In this document: positions 33,075 through 39,932 of the stretch, in pieces | Position numbering within the stretch: position 1 is the stretch's first letter | Layout of the letters: each line of letters begins with the position of its first letter | Assembly (NCBI GenBank): GCA_019637805.1 | Contig: JAHBVB010000002.1 | Location: forward strand, 852,981 to 916,980 | Length of the DNA stretch: 64,000 bases | From: Anaerolineales bacterium | GTDB taxonomy: Bacteria; Chloroflexota; Anaerolineae; Anaerolineales; UBA11579 | Reading direction: 5' to 3' | Translations under genes and position numbers: made by a program | Notes under the pieces: generated by a model | The model's input: the letters and a program-made list of their open reading frames with translations, nothing else | Database searches by the model: none | Told to the model about the DNA's origin: nothing

Positions 33075-34346
33075 ATGGCAAATATTGTGCAGGCGGTGCG
33101 CGGCACCCAGGACTATTACCCCGAAGACATGGCGGTGCGCAATTGGCTGTACAGCCAGATGCGCTCCGTATCCGAATCGTTTGGCTATCAGGAATACGAC
33201 GGCCCTTTCCTGGAGCGCTTTGACCTGTACGCTGCCAAATCCGGCGCCGAGCTGGTGGAAAAACAGTCCTACGTCTTTGAAGACCGCGGCGGCGAAAAGA
33301 TCGCCCTGCGCCCGGAGCTAACCCCGACCCTGGCCCGCATGGTGGCCAGCCGCCAGCGTCAGCTGACCTATCCACTGCGCTGGTGGTCCTTCGGCCCTTT
33401 CTGGCGCTACGAGAAGCCCCAAAAGGGCCGCAGCCGCGAGTTCTTCCAGTGGAACATCGACATGATCGGCGAAGACTCGCCTGAAGCCGATGCCGAGCTG
33501 GCCGCCGTGGCGGCCGCCTTCCTGCGCAGCGTAGGTCTGCAGCCCAGCGAGGCGCAGGTGATGGTCAATAACCGCCAGCTGATGCAGCAAGAGTTAGAGG
33601 CGCTGGGCATCCCCGCCGCCAAGCACAAGCTGGTCTTCAGCTTGGTGGATCGGCGTGACAAGCTCAGCGCGGCCGCCTGGAATGAGTATGGCGCTGAACT
33701 GGGCCTCAGCCAGGCCGAGCTGGGCGGCATTCAAAAGATCATCAGCGACCAACAACTGTGGAAGAAGTCGCCCAGCCTGGTGCGCTTCTTCGAGGCCGTG
33801 GCCGCCCACAACGCCAGCGACTACGTGCGCTTTGGCCCGCAGATCATCCGCGGGCTGGATTATTACACCGGCACCGTTTTCGAAGCCTGGGACACCGCCG
33901 GCGAGTTCCGCGCCATCTTTGGCGGCGGGCGTTACAACGACCTGGTCAATGCCGTGGGCGGCGACCCCGTGCCAGCGGTCGGCTTTGCCGTAGGCAATGT
34001 GGTCATCAGTCTGATGCTCAAGGCCCTAGGCCGCCTGCCGCAACTGAGCGCCGGCGCCCCCATCTATGTCACCGTCTTCGGCGAAGAGCAGCTGGCTGCC
34101 AGCCTGACTCTGGCAGCCGAGCTGCGCAGCGCCGGCTTGGCAGTCGCCAGCCACCTGGCCGCCGACAAACTGCAAAAGCAGTTCAAGCAAGCCGACCGGC
34201 TGGGGGCCAAGGTCGTTTTGGTGTTGGGGCCGGACGAGCTGCAGCAAAAGCAGGTCACGCTCAAAGATTTGCGCAGCGGCGAACAGCGCAACCTGCCCCG
34301 GGCGGAACTGGCGACGGAACTCAAGCGCATACTCAGCGCAACGTGA
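33075..34346 (+). CDS. hisS: Histidyl-tRNA synthetase
   Basis: The 423-residue class II synthetase charges tRNA-His. It has the start V-R-G-T-Q-D-Y-Y-P, class II motif 2 in F-W-R-Y-E-K-P-Q-K-G-R-S-R-E-F, the histidine motif G-L-D-Y-Y-T-G-T-V-F-E, GGGRYNDL, and a C-terminal anticodon-binding domain. The tRNA-His gene follows after 17 nt, an unusually direct pairing of enzyme and substrate RNA. No ribosome binding site is present and the mRNA is probably leaderless. Confidence 0.95.
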   Translation: MANIVQAVRGTQDYYPEDMAVRNWLYSQMRSVSESFGYQEYDGPFLERFDLYAAKSGAELVEKQSYVFEDRGGEKIALRPELTPTLARMVASRQRQLTYPLRWWSFGPFWRYEKPQKGRSREFFQWNIDMIGEDSPEADAELAAVAAAFLRSVGLQPSEAQVMVNNRQLMQQELEALGIPAAKHKLVFSLVDRRDKLSAAAWNEYGAELGLSQAELGGIQKIISDQQLWKKSPSLVRFFEAVAAHNASDYVRFGPQIIRGLDYYTGTVFEAWDTAGEFRAIFGGGRYNDLVNAVGGDPVPAVGFAVGNVVISLMLKALGRLPQLSAGAPIYVTVFGEEQLAASLTLAAELRSAGLAVASHLAADKLQKQFKQADRLGAKVVLVLGPDELQQKQVTLKDLRSGEQRNLPRAELATELKRILSAT

Positions 34347-34352
34347 TAAAAT
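34347..34352 (+). promoter_or_regulatory. -10 box of tRNA-His
   Basis: TAAAAT follows directly on the hisS stop codon and is preceded by TG at the extended position. It ends 11 nt before the tRNA. Confidence 0.5.
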
Positions 34353-34363
34353 AGCCGCCGCTT

Positions 34364-34439
34364 GGTGGATGTAGCTCAATGGCAGAGCACCGCATTGTGG
34401 ATGCGGTGGTTGCGGGTTCGACTCCCGTCATCCACCCCA
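34364..34439 (+). tRNA. tRNA-His (GTG)
   Basis: The cloverleaf has acceptor arms GTGGATG/CATCCAC and the D-arm GCTC/GAGC. The anticodon stem CCGCA/TGCGG has loop TTGTGGA (anticodon GTG at 34397-34399), and the T-arm is GCGGG with TTCGACT. A G at 34364 serves as the His-specific G-1 opposite C73, and CCA is encoded at 34437-34439. It lies 17 nt behind hisS and is followed by a terminator. Confidence 0.95.
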
Positions 34440-34445
34440 GCAGCA

Positions 34446-34480
34446 AACACTCGGAACCCGTAAGGGTTCCGTTGTTTTTA
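34446..34480 (+). terminator. Terminator after tRNA-His
   Basis: CGGAACCC and GGGTTCCG arms, loop GTAA, then TTGTTTTT. Confidence 0.92.
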
Positions 34481-34492
34481 ACTCATCCCTGC

Positions 34493-34522
34493 TTGACAAG
34501 CGAAGCCTAAGCCAGGTATAAA
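34493..34522 (+). promoter_or_regulatory. Sigma-70 promoter of the TetR operon
   Basis: TTGACA (34493-34498), an 18-nt spacer and TATAAA (34517-34522). The predicted start near 34529 lies inside the palindromic operator. Confidence 0.75.
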
Positions 34523-34558
34523 CTCCATTAGTAAGTGGTCGTTCACTTACTAATGGAG
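34523..34558. promoter_or_regulatory. 36-bp perfect palindrome, likely TetR operator
   Basis: Arms CTCCATTAGTAAGTG and its exact complement, 15 bp each, flank GTCGTT. The repeat starts right after the -10 box and covers the predicted transcription start, so bound protein would block initiation. The ribosome binding site GGAG for ATG 34568 is the last part of the right arm. Confidence 0.8.
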
Positions 34559-34567
34559 CCTGTAGGC

Positions 34568-35152
34568 ATGCGCCCTCAAACACAGACTGACGAAGCCATT
34601 TTCATCAGCATCTCGACCGTGCTGCTCAGGCAGGGTTACAAGGCCCTCACCCTGCAAAACATTGCCCAGCAGGCCCAGCTCTCACCGGCCGCCCTCTCCA
34701 AACGCTTCGGCTCCAAGAAAGCCATGCTGCTAGCCTATTACGATTTCCTAATTCAAATTACCGAAGCCAGTTTTGCAGAGCTGTCTAAACGTCCGCTGCC
34801 ATTGCTGGAGGCATTGACCGACCTTTTCACCCAATGGAACCAATTCATCAAAAAACCCAGCGAGTACGCCAACCTGCTGATGCTGTACCTGAACTTCGAC
34901 ATTGACCCGCAATTGGTGCATAAGTCCCGGCAGCGCTTGCGCCTGGTGGACGACGAAGTGCAAAAGATGCTTCGCGCCGCGGTGCAACGCGGCGAACTGA
35001 TCTGCGAGGACATCCCCAACACGAGCCACACCCTGCAGGCCGCGGCCACCGGCGCGGCGCTGCTGTGGTGCAAGGATGAGCCGGGCAGCGACCCCAAAGA
35101 GCGCATCGCGGCCAGCCTGCGCATCATCCTGGAAAACCGAGAGGCAAGCTAA
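34568..35152 (+). CDS. TetR/AcrR family transcriptional regulator
   Basis: The 194-residue protein has the TetR N-terminal HTH: L-R-Q-G-Y-K-A-L-T-L-Q-N-I-A, then A-A-L-S-K-R-F-G-S-K-K-A-M. The C-terminal ligand domain is not conserved. The start at 34568 is chosen because the earlier in-frame starts lie inside the operator palindrome and lack a ribosome binding site. It probably represses its own operon. The stop shares a base with the start of the alpha/beta hydrolase gene, its likely target and partner. Confidence 0.88.
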   Translation: MRPQTQTDEAIFISISTVLLRQGYKALTLQNIAQQAQLSPAALSKRFGSKKAMLLAYYDFLIQITEASFAELSKRPLPLLEALTDLFTQWNQFIKKPSEYANLLMLYLNFDIDPQLVHKSRQRLRLVDDEVQKMLRAAVQRGELICEDIPNTSHTLQAAATGAALLWCKDEPGSDPKERIAASLRIILENREAS

Positions 35153-36009
35153 TGGCACAAGGAATTCAAAGCAAACGCATCACCGTAGACGGCGTGGGCG
35201 TGCACTGCTTCCACGCCGGCAGCGGCAAGGAGACCATCATCCTGCTGCACGGCGCCGGCGTGGATTCGGCCAGGCTTTCCTGGGCTGAAGTGATCCCCTT
35301 GCTGGCCGAGCGCTATCGCGTCATCGCCCCTGACCTGCCGGGATACGGCGCCAGCCAGCGCATCAGCGGTGAGTATTCGCTGCCCTTTTACACCAACATC
35401 GCCAAAGGGGTCATCGAAGCTTTCGGGGGTGGCCCGGTCATCCTGTGCGGTCTATCCCTGGGCGGCGGCATTGCCCTTAACACTGCCCTCACCTACCCGG
35501 AGCTGGTAAAGGTCCTTATACCGGTAGACGCCTGGGGATTGTCCAACAAACTGCCCTGGCATCGCTTGACTTATTGGTACACGCGCTCCAAGCTTAATGA
35601 AAACATCTACAAATGGACCGCGACACCTTGGATGGTGCGCTGGTCTCTGGAGTACAACCTGATCAGCGACAAGAGCAAAGTGACCGACGAGATGGTCAAC
35701 GAGATCGTTGAACTGATGAAGGCGCCGAATGCTGGCAAAGCGTTTATGTCTTTCCAAAAAGCGGAGATCACCCCGACCGGTCTGACGCGAGACTTGTCAG
35801 CCAGGTTTGCAGAAATCCAACAGCCCACCCTCTTGATCCATGGCAGCCACGATGCGGCCGTGCCGCTCAAAGACGCCATTGCAGCCAGCCGACAAATCGC
35901 GGACTGCGAGCTGTACGTGATGGAAGGCGGCAAACATTGGCCGCAGAAAGAACGTCCCGAAGAGTTTGCCAACGCCGTGCTGTCTTACCTGGATAGAAGG
36001 TTGAGCTAG
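35152..36009 (+). CDS. Alpha/beta hydrolase
   Basis: The 285-residue protein has the oxyanion region L-L-H-G-A-G, the D-L-P-G-Y-G-A-S segment, the nucleophile elbow G-L-S-L-G-G and a late G-G-K-H-W-P-Q with the catalytic His. An Asp in H-D-A-A-V-P-L is the likely acid. Such hydrolases cleave esters or similar bonds; the substrate is unknown but may be, or yield, the TetR ligand. It is translated with the tetR gene (TAATG overlap) and nearly meets the converging gene at 36011. Confidence 0.88.
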   Translation: MAQGIQSKRITVDGVGVHCFHAGSGKETIILLHGAGVDSARLSWAEVIPLLAERYRVIAPDLPGYGASQRISGEYSLPFYTNIAKGVIEAFGGGPVILCGLSLGGGIALNTALTYPELVKVLIPVDAWGLSNKLPWHRLTYWYTRSKLNENIYKWTATPWMVRWSLEYNLISDKSKVTDEMVNEIVELMKAPNAGKAFMSFQKAEITPTGLTRDLSARFAEIQQPTLLIHGSHDAAVPLKDAIAASRQIADCELYVMEGGKHWPQKERPEEFANAVLSYLDRRLS

Positions 36010-36010
36010 C

Positions 36011-36391
36011 CTAAGCAGAATTTTCAATGCGCCCCATCAGCAGTTGGTTGATCGCTTCGCGCGCCGCCGGCAAATAGCGCATGGCCGCCCAGTTCTCCAC
36101 CACTTGCTTGGCCGCTGGCAGGGCCAACAAAGCCTCGAATGGATTGGTGGTCAAGCTTTCGCCTTTAATGCGCACATGGGGCCAGAACTGCCCAAGCTCA
36201 GCGGCCAGCGCCGCATACTCCGGTTGCAGCGCCTCGCGCAGTACAAAGAAGTGCTCCTGCTGCGCGAACGAGACGGTTTTCTGGCGATAGATCTCGATGA
36301 TCAGGCTCTCCCAGTCGTCCCAGTTCTGGGCGAAGGTCGCCAATGACGGTTCGTTCAGCTGCGCCAACAAGCCCTGGGTCACGGGATTCAT
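36011..36391 (-). CDS. Hypothetical helical protein
   Basis: The 126-residue protein starts MNPVTQGLLAQLNEPSLATF and looks all-helical, rich in Leu, Ala, Glu and aromatic residues. It is not recognised. The start at 36391 overlaps the end of the BrkB-family gene by 4 nt (ATGA), so it is read with it. The longer frame upstream lies inside that gene and is not supported. Confidence 0.6.
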   Translation of the reverse strand: MNPVTQGLLAQLNEPSLATFAQNWDDWESLIIEIYRQKTVSFAQQEHFFVLREALQPEYAALAAELGQFWPHVRIKGESLTTNPFEALLALPAAKQVVENWAAMRYLPAAREAINQLLMGRIENSA

Positions 36392-37188
36392 ACCGGTTTC
36401 TCCTCGCTCTTCTCCAGCACCGAGCCGAGCTCGGCGCCCAACAGGAACAGGTTGGCGACCACGTAAGCCCACAACGCCAGGGAGACCACCCAGGCCAGCG
36501 AGCCATACACCGCGCCGTAGTTATTGAAAGCCGAACGGATAAAAAGGTCAAACAGCGCCCGGGCTGTGAACAACAGCGTCGCCGCGGTCAAGCCGGCCAG
36601 CCAGGCGATGCGCGGCGGTATGCGCCGGTTCGGCAAAATCGTATAGAGCAAACTGATCACCACTATCAGCAGCACGAAAGCGGTCAGCTGGCCCAGCCAC
36701 TGTGTGCCCGGATGCTCAGCCAGGGTCAGCATGCTGGGCAGGAAGTGCCCCAGGCCAATCACCACCAGAAAAAGCAGGCACAACGACAAGATCGACAAGG
36801 TCGCCATCAGGCGTTTGCGCCAAAAGCCGCGGGCGCGGGTGCGCCAGATGCGGTTGAGGGCTGTCTCCAGCACTGCAAAGATCGAAGAGGCGCTCCACAG
36901 CAAGCCCACCAGGCCCACCCAGCCCAGCGAGCGGCTGTGGCTGATTGTGGTGGTCACCACGCCAGCGATCGCCTCGGCGCCCGTGGGCAGAAACTGCCCC
37001 AGGCTGTGGATCAGTTCCTGCTGCAGGCCGCTGACCGCCAACACTTCGCTGCCGAAATAGATCAGAAACAGCAGGAAGGGGAAAATGGAAAAGAAACTGT
37101 AATAGGCCAGGGCCGCCGCCAACATCGGACAGTTGTCGAGGTAATACTTGTCATGGGTTTTGCGGATGAGTTCGAAGAAGCTGGACAT
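36388..37188 (-). CDS. YihY/BrkB family membrane protein
   Basis: The 266-residue protein has six hydrophobic segments and the family marks L-A-A-A-L-A-Y-Y-S-F-F-S-I-F-P-F near the start, plus V-G-L-V-G-L-L-W-S-A-S-S-I-F-A-V-L-E. The family is often named after virulence factor BrkB or, wrongly, RNase BN. Its function is not settled. A minus-strand TAAACT (37200-37195) ends 6 nt before the ATG with no ribosome binding site, so a leaderless start is likely. It diverges from the glucokinase gene. Confidence 0.88.
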   Translation of the reverse strand: MSSFFELIRKTHDKYYLDNCPMLAAALAYYSFFSIFPFLLFLIYFGSEVLAVSGLQQELIHSLGQFLPTGAEAIAGVVTTTISHSRSLGWVGLVGLLWSASSIFAVLETALNRIWRTRARGFWRKRLMATLSILSLCLLFLVVIGLGHFLPSMLTLAEHPGTQWLGQLTAFVLLIVVISLLYTILPNRRIPPRIAWLAGLTAATLLFTARALFDLFIRSAFNNYGAVYGSLAWVVSLALWAYVVANLFLLGAELGSVLEKSEEKPV

Positions 37189-37194
37189 GCTACA

Positions 37195-37220
37195 AGTTTA
37201 CAGGAGGGCGGCAGTATAAT
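37195..37220. promoter_or_regulatory. Divergent -10 boxes of the BrkB gene and glk
   Basis: Minus-strand TAAACT (37200-37195) serves the BrkB gene, and plus-strand TATAAT (37215-37220) serves glk. Only 14 nt separate them. Confidence 0.6.
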
Positions 37221-37235
37221 TCAGCCGCATTGCCC

Positions 37236-38252
37236 ATGAAAACGTCTACTCAAGGCCTTTTGCTTGCCGGTGATATTGGCGCCACCAATACCCGCCTGGC
37301 CCTCTTCTCGGCCCAGGATCCTTACACTGCTGTGCACCGCGCCAAATTCAAAGGCCCGCGCTATGCGCGTTTTGGCGACATCTTGCGTGAATTTCTGGCC
37401 GATGTGCACCAGCCCATCCTAGCCGCCAGCCTCGGCGCTGCCGGCCCGGTGGTCGAGGAGCGCGTCAAGCTCACCAACCTGCCCTGGACGATTGACGCCC
37501 AGGAACTGCGCCAGGAGTTTGGCTGGCAGGGGGTCTGGCTGCTCAACGACTTAAAGGCCATCGCCAGCTCGGTGGAGCATTTGCCCGCCGCTGACCTGCA
37601 CAGCCTGCAAAGCGGCCTGGCAGAGGCGCAGGGCAGCCGCTTCGTGATCGCCCCCGGCACGGGCCTGGGCGTAGGCTACCTGGTGTGGAACGGGCAGCGC
37701 TACCTGCCCTACGCCACCGAGGCCGGCCACGCAGACTTCGCCCCCGCCAACGCCCTGCAAGACGAGCTGCTCTCCTTCCTGCGGCAGCGCTTCCCCCAGG
37801 TGCACGTGGAGCATGTTTGTTCCGGCATCGGCATCCCCAACATCTATGATTTCCTGCTGGCCAGCGGCCGCGCCCAGGCCCCAGAATGGCTGGCCGCCCA
37901 GCTGGCTGCCGCGCCAGACCGCACGCCGGTCATCGTCGATGCCGCGATGGCCGGGGAACCCGGCAGCCAGATCTGCCAGCAAGTGATCGAGATCTTCGTC
38001 GATGTGCTCGCCGCCGAGGCGGGCAGCCTGGCCCTCACCTACGGAAGCACGGGCGGCGTCTACATCGGCGGCGGCATCCCCCCGCGCATCCTGCCCGAAT
38101 TTGGGCGCCTGAACTTTGCCCAAAAGTTCGCCGCCAAAACAGCCTACGAAAGCTACTTGGGCCGCATGCCCATCCACATCATCCTCAACACAGGGGCCGG
38201 CCTGTTGGGCGCCGCGGCCTACGGTTGGCAGCAACTCAGCAACATCGCTTAA
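37236..38252 (+). CDS. glk: Glucokinase (Glk family)
   Basis: The 338-residue protein is an ATP-dependent glucokinase of the E. coli Glk type rather than the ROK type. It has phosphate motif G-D-I-G-A-T-N-T-R-L, L-N-D-L-K-A-I, G-P-G-T-G-L-G-V-G and E-A-G-H-A-D-F-A-P. It phosphorylates glucose at C6 for glycolysis. The ATG at 37236 is taken as start. TTG at 37230 is closer to the usual leaderless distance from TATAAT (9 against 15 nt) and cannot be excluded. No ribosome binding site is seen for either. Confidence 0.88.
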   Translation: MKTSTQGLLLAGDIGATNTRLALFSAQDPYTAVHRAKFKGPRYARFGDILREFLADVHQPILAASLGAAGPVVEERVKLTNLPWTIDAQELRQEFGWQGVWLLNDLKAIASSVEHLPAADLHSLQSGLAEAQGSRFVIAPGTGLGVGYLVWNGQRYLPYATEAGHADFAPANALQDELLSFLRQRFPQVHVEHVCSGIGIPNIYDFLLASGRAQAPEWLAAQLAAAPDRTPVIVDAAMAGEPGSQICQQVIEIFVDVLAAEAGSLALTYGSTGGVYIGGGIPPRILPEFGRLNFAQKFAAKTAYESYLGRMPIHIILNTGAGLLGAAAYGWQQLSNIA

Positions 38253-38296
38253 CCTGCACTCATCTGGCTCAAATAAAGTTCTAATGGGTCGAATGC

Positions 38297-38302
38297 TAGA
38301 AT
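38297..38302 (+). promoter_or_regulatory. -10 box upstream of rpoD
   Basis: TAGAAT preceded by TG at the extended position. It is followed by a leader of about 165 nt. Confidence 0.5.
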
Positions 38303-38374
38303 GACCCTTAGCAGTTCACTGTCTCTTTTACCCTTACGCCAATAACTGAGCTGCGAGTACACCCTGGCAACAGG

Positions 38375-38405
38375 GCGCGTGTTTCTGCGCATAGCGCAAA
38401 CACAC
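38375..38405 (+). other. Hairpin in the rpoD leader
   Basis: GTGTTT and AAACAC arms, with an inner GCGC pair, can fold within the untranslated leader about 75 nt before the start codon. No known riboswitch is recognised. Confidence 0.4.
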
Positions 38406-38473
38406 AGGGCTGCGTTCTCCTTTGTAAGCTTTTGAGAGCACGGCCGCTCTAATTTGTGGAGGCTGTTTTAGAA

Positions 38474-39724
38474 ATGGCAAAGAAAATGATTGAAGCCTTT
38501 GAACCCGAAGAGATCTTGGAAGAGGAAGATGCTCTGGAACGCTTGCTGGCCCTGGGCCGCAAGCAGGGATTCGTGAATATCGACAATGTCTTGCAGATCG
38601 TGCCTGGCGAACAACGCCAGTCCGGCCAGATGGAAGACATCTTTGAAGCCTTGCTCAACGCCGGCATTCCTCTGATCGAGGACGATGAAGCCCACGAGGC
38701 GATTGAAGCCGAGCTCGACGATGAGGTCGAAGCCGCCAGCGACGAGGACGAGGAAGAAGACGCCGAGCCGCAAGGCGTGGTGTACTACAACAGCGATGAC
38801 CCCCTGGCCGAAGCTGAGACCAGTGACTTGGTGCGCATGTACTTCAACGAAGCGGCCAGCGTCCCCTTGCTGAATGCGCAGGAAGAAGTCGCCTTGGCCA
38901 AAGCGATGGAGCTGGGCAACAAAGCCAGCACCCAACTGGCCCAGCCCAACCTCAGCGCAGCCAAGCGCGCCAAGCTGACCAAAGAAGTGCAGGAAGGCTG
39001 GGATGCCCGCCAACACCTCATCGTGGCCAACTCGCGCCTGGTGATCAGCATTGCCAAGAAGAACATGAACCGCGGCCTGCCGCTGATCGACCTGATCCAG
39101 GAAGGCAACATCGGCCTGATGCGCGCCGCCAAGAAGTTCGACTATCGCCTGGGCTTCAAGTTCAGCACCTACGCCACTTGGTGGATCCGCCAGGCCATCA
39201 CCCGCGCCATCTCCAACAAGGGCCGCACCATCCGTATCCCCGCCCACATGGGCGACAAGATCTCCAAGATGATGCGCAGCAAGAACACGCTGAAGCAGGA
39301 ACTGAAGCGCGAGCCCACCCTGGTGGAAATCGCCGATGCGCTGGACACCACCCCGCAAGAGGTGGAACTGATCACCAAGGCTGCTTACCTGCCTCAGTCG
39401 CTGGAAACACCGATTGGCAGCGATGAAGACTCTGTGCTGGGGGAGCTGATCGAGGACGAGACCTCCCCCTCGCCTGAGGAGAGCACGGCCCAGGCCCTGC
39501 TGCAAGAGGACTTGGCCCGCACGCTGGAAGACATCCTGCCCCTGCGTGAGGCGCGCATCGTGCGCCTGCGCTTCGGTTTGGACGACGGCCGGGTACACAG
39601 CCTGAGCGATGTAGGCCGCCGCCTGGGCGTGACGCGTGAGCGCGTGCGCCAGATCGAGGCCCAAGCGCTGCGCAAGTTGCGTGACCCGCGCGTGCGCACC
39701 CGCCTCAAGGACTACGTCAGCTAA
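38474..39724 (+). CDS. rpoD: RNA polymerase main sigma factor (RpoD/SigA)
   Basis: The 416-residue protein carries a short region 1 with a strongly acidic stretch near residues 75-100, region 1.2 (D-L-V-R-M-Y-F-N-E-A) and region 2 with D-L-I-Q-E-G-N-I-G-L-M-R-A-A and F-S-T-Y-A-T-W-W-I-R-Q-A-I. Region 3 follows, and region 4 has the HTH L-G-V-T-R-E-R-V-R-Q-I-E-A-Q-A-L. This is the housekeeping class that recognises TTGACA/TATAAT-type promoters like those in this window. The start ATG 38474 has GGAGG 11 nt upstream. GTG 38456 would overlap that site. A structured leader precedes it. Confidence 0.93.
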   Translation: MAKKMIEAFEPEEILEEEDALERLLALGRKQGFVNIDNVLQIVPGEQRQSGQMEDIFEALLNAGIPLIEDDEAHEAIEAELDDEVEAASDEDEEEDAEPQGVVYYNSDDPLAEAETSDLVRMYFNEAASVPLLNAQEEVALAKAMELGNKASTQLAQPNLSAAKRAKLTKEVQEGWDARQHLIVANSRLVISIAKKNMNRGLPLIDLIQEGNIGLMRAAKKFDYRLGFKFSTYATWWIRQAITRAISNKGRTIRIPAHMGDKISKMMRSKNTLKQELKREPTLVEIADALDTTPQEVELITKAAYLPQSLETPIGSDEDSVLGELIEDETSPSPEESTAQALLQEDLARTLEDILPLREARIVRLRFGLDDGRVHSLSDVGRRLGVTRERVRQIEAQALRKLRDPRVRTRLKDYVS

Positions 39725-39740
39725 CTGACCATGCAAACAA

Positions 39741-39768
39741 AGAGCCTGCCGCTTGGCAGGCTTTTTTT
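39741..39768 (+). terminator. Terminator of rpoD
   Basis: AGCCTGCC and GGCAGGCT arms, loop GCTT, followed by seven T. Confidence 0.94.
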
Positions 39769-39932
39769 ATTGCGATCAGTTAGAACAGGCGTGGGGCGGC
39801 TAGCTTGCCAGTTCAGGGTGACACGGATGAGTTTAGAAATAGCGCAGGGGCGATAGTGCTGGAATACTCCGCGCAATGACAAAACCCAAGCTTAAAGCTT
39901 GTGGCTTACAGTCAATCGCTAGTAGCTAACAG

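Noticed and set aside
38468..39736. 422-residue minus-strand frame across rpoD
   Set aside because: It is the mirror frame of a certain gene in GC-rich DNA, rich in Gly, Gln, His and Val, with no family match.
39770..39932. Possible small RNA or repeat between rpoD and ligD
   Set aside because: Only short imperfect repeats around AAGCTT and AGCTAAC are seen, with no promoter or terminator pair.
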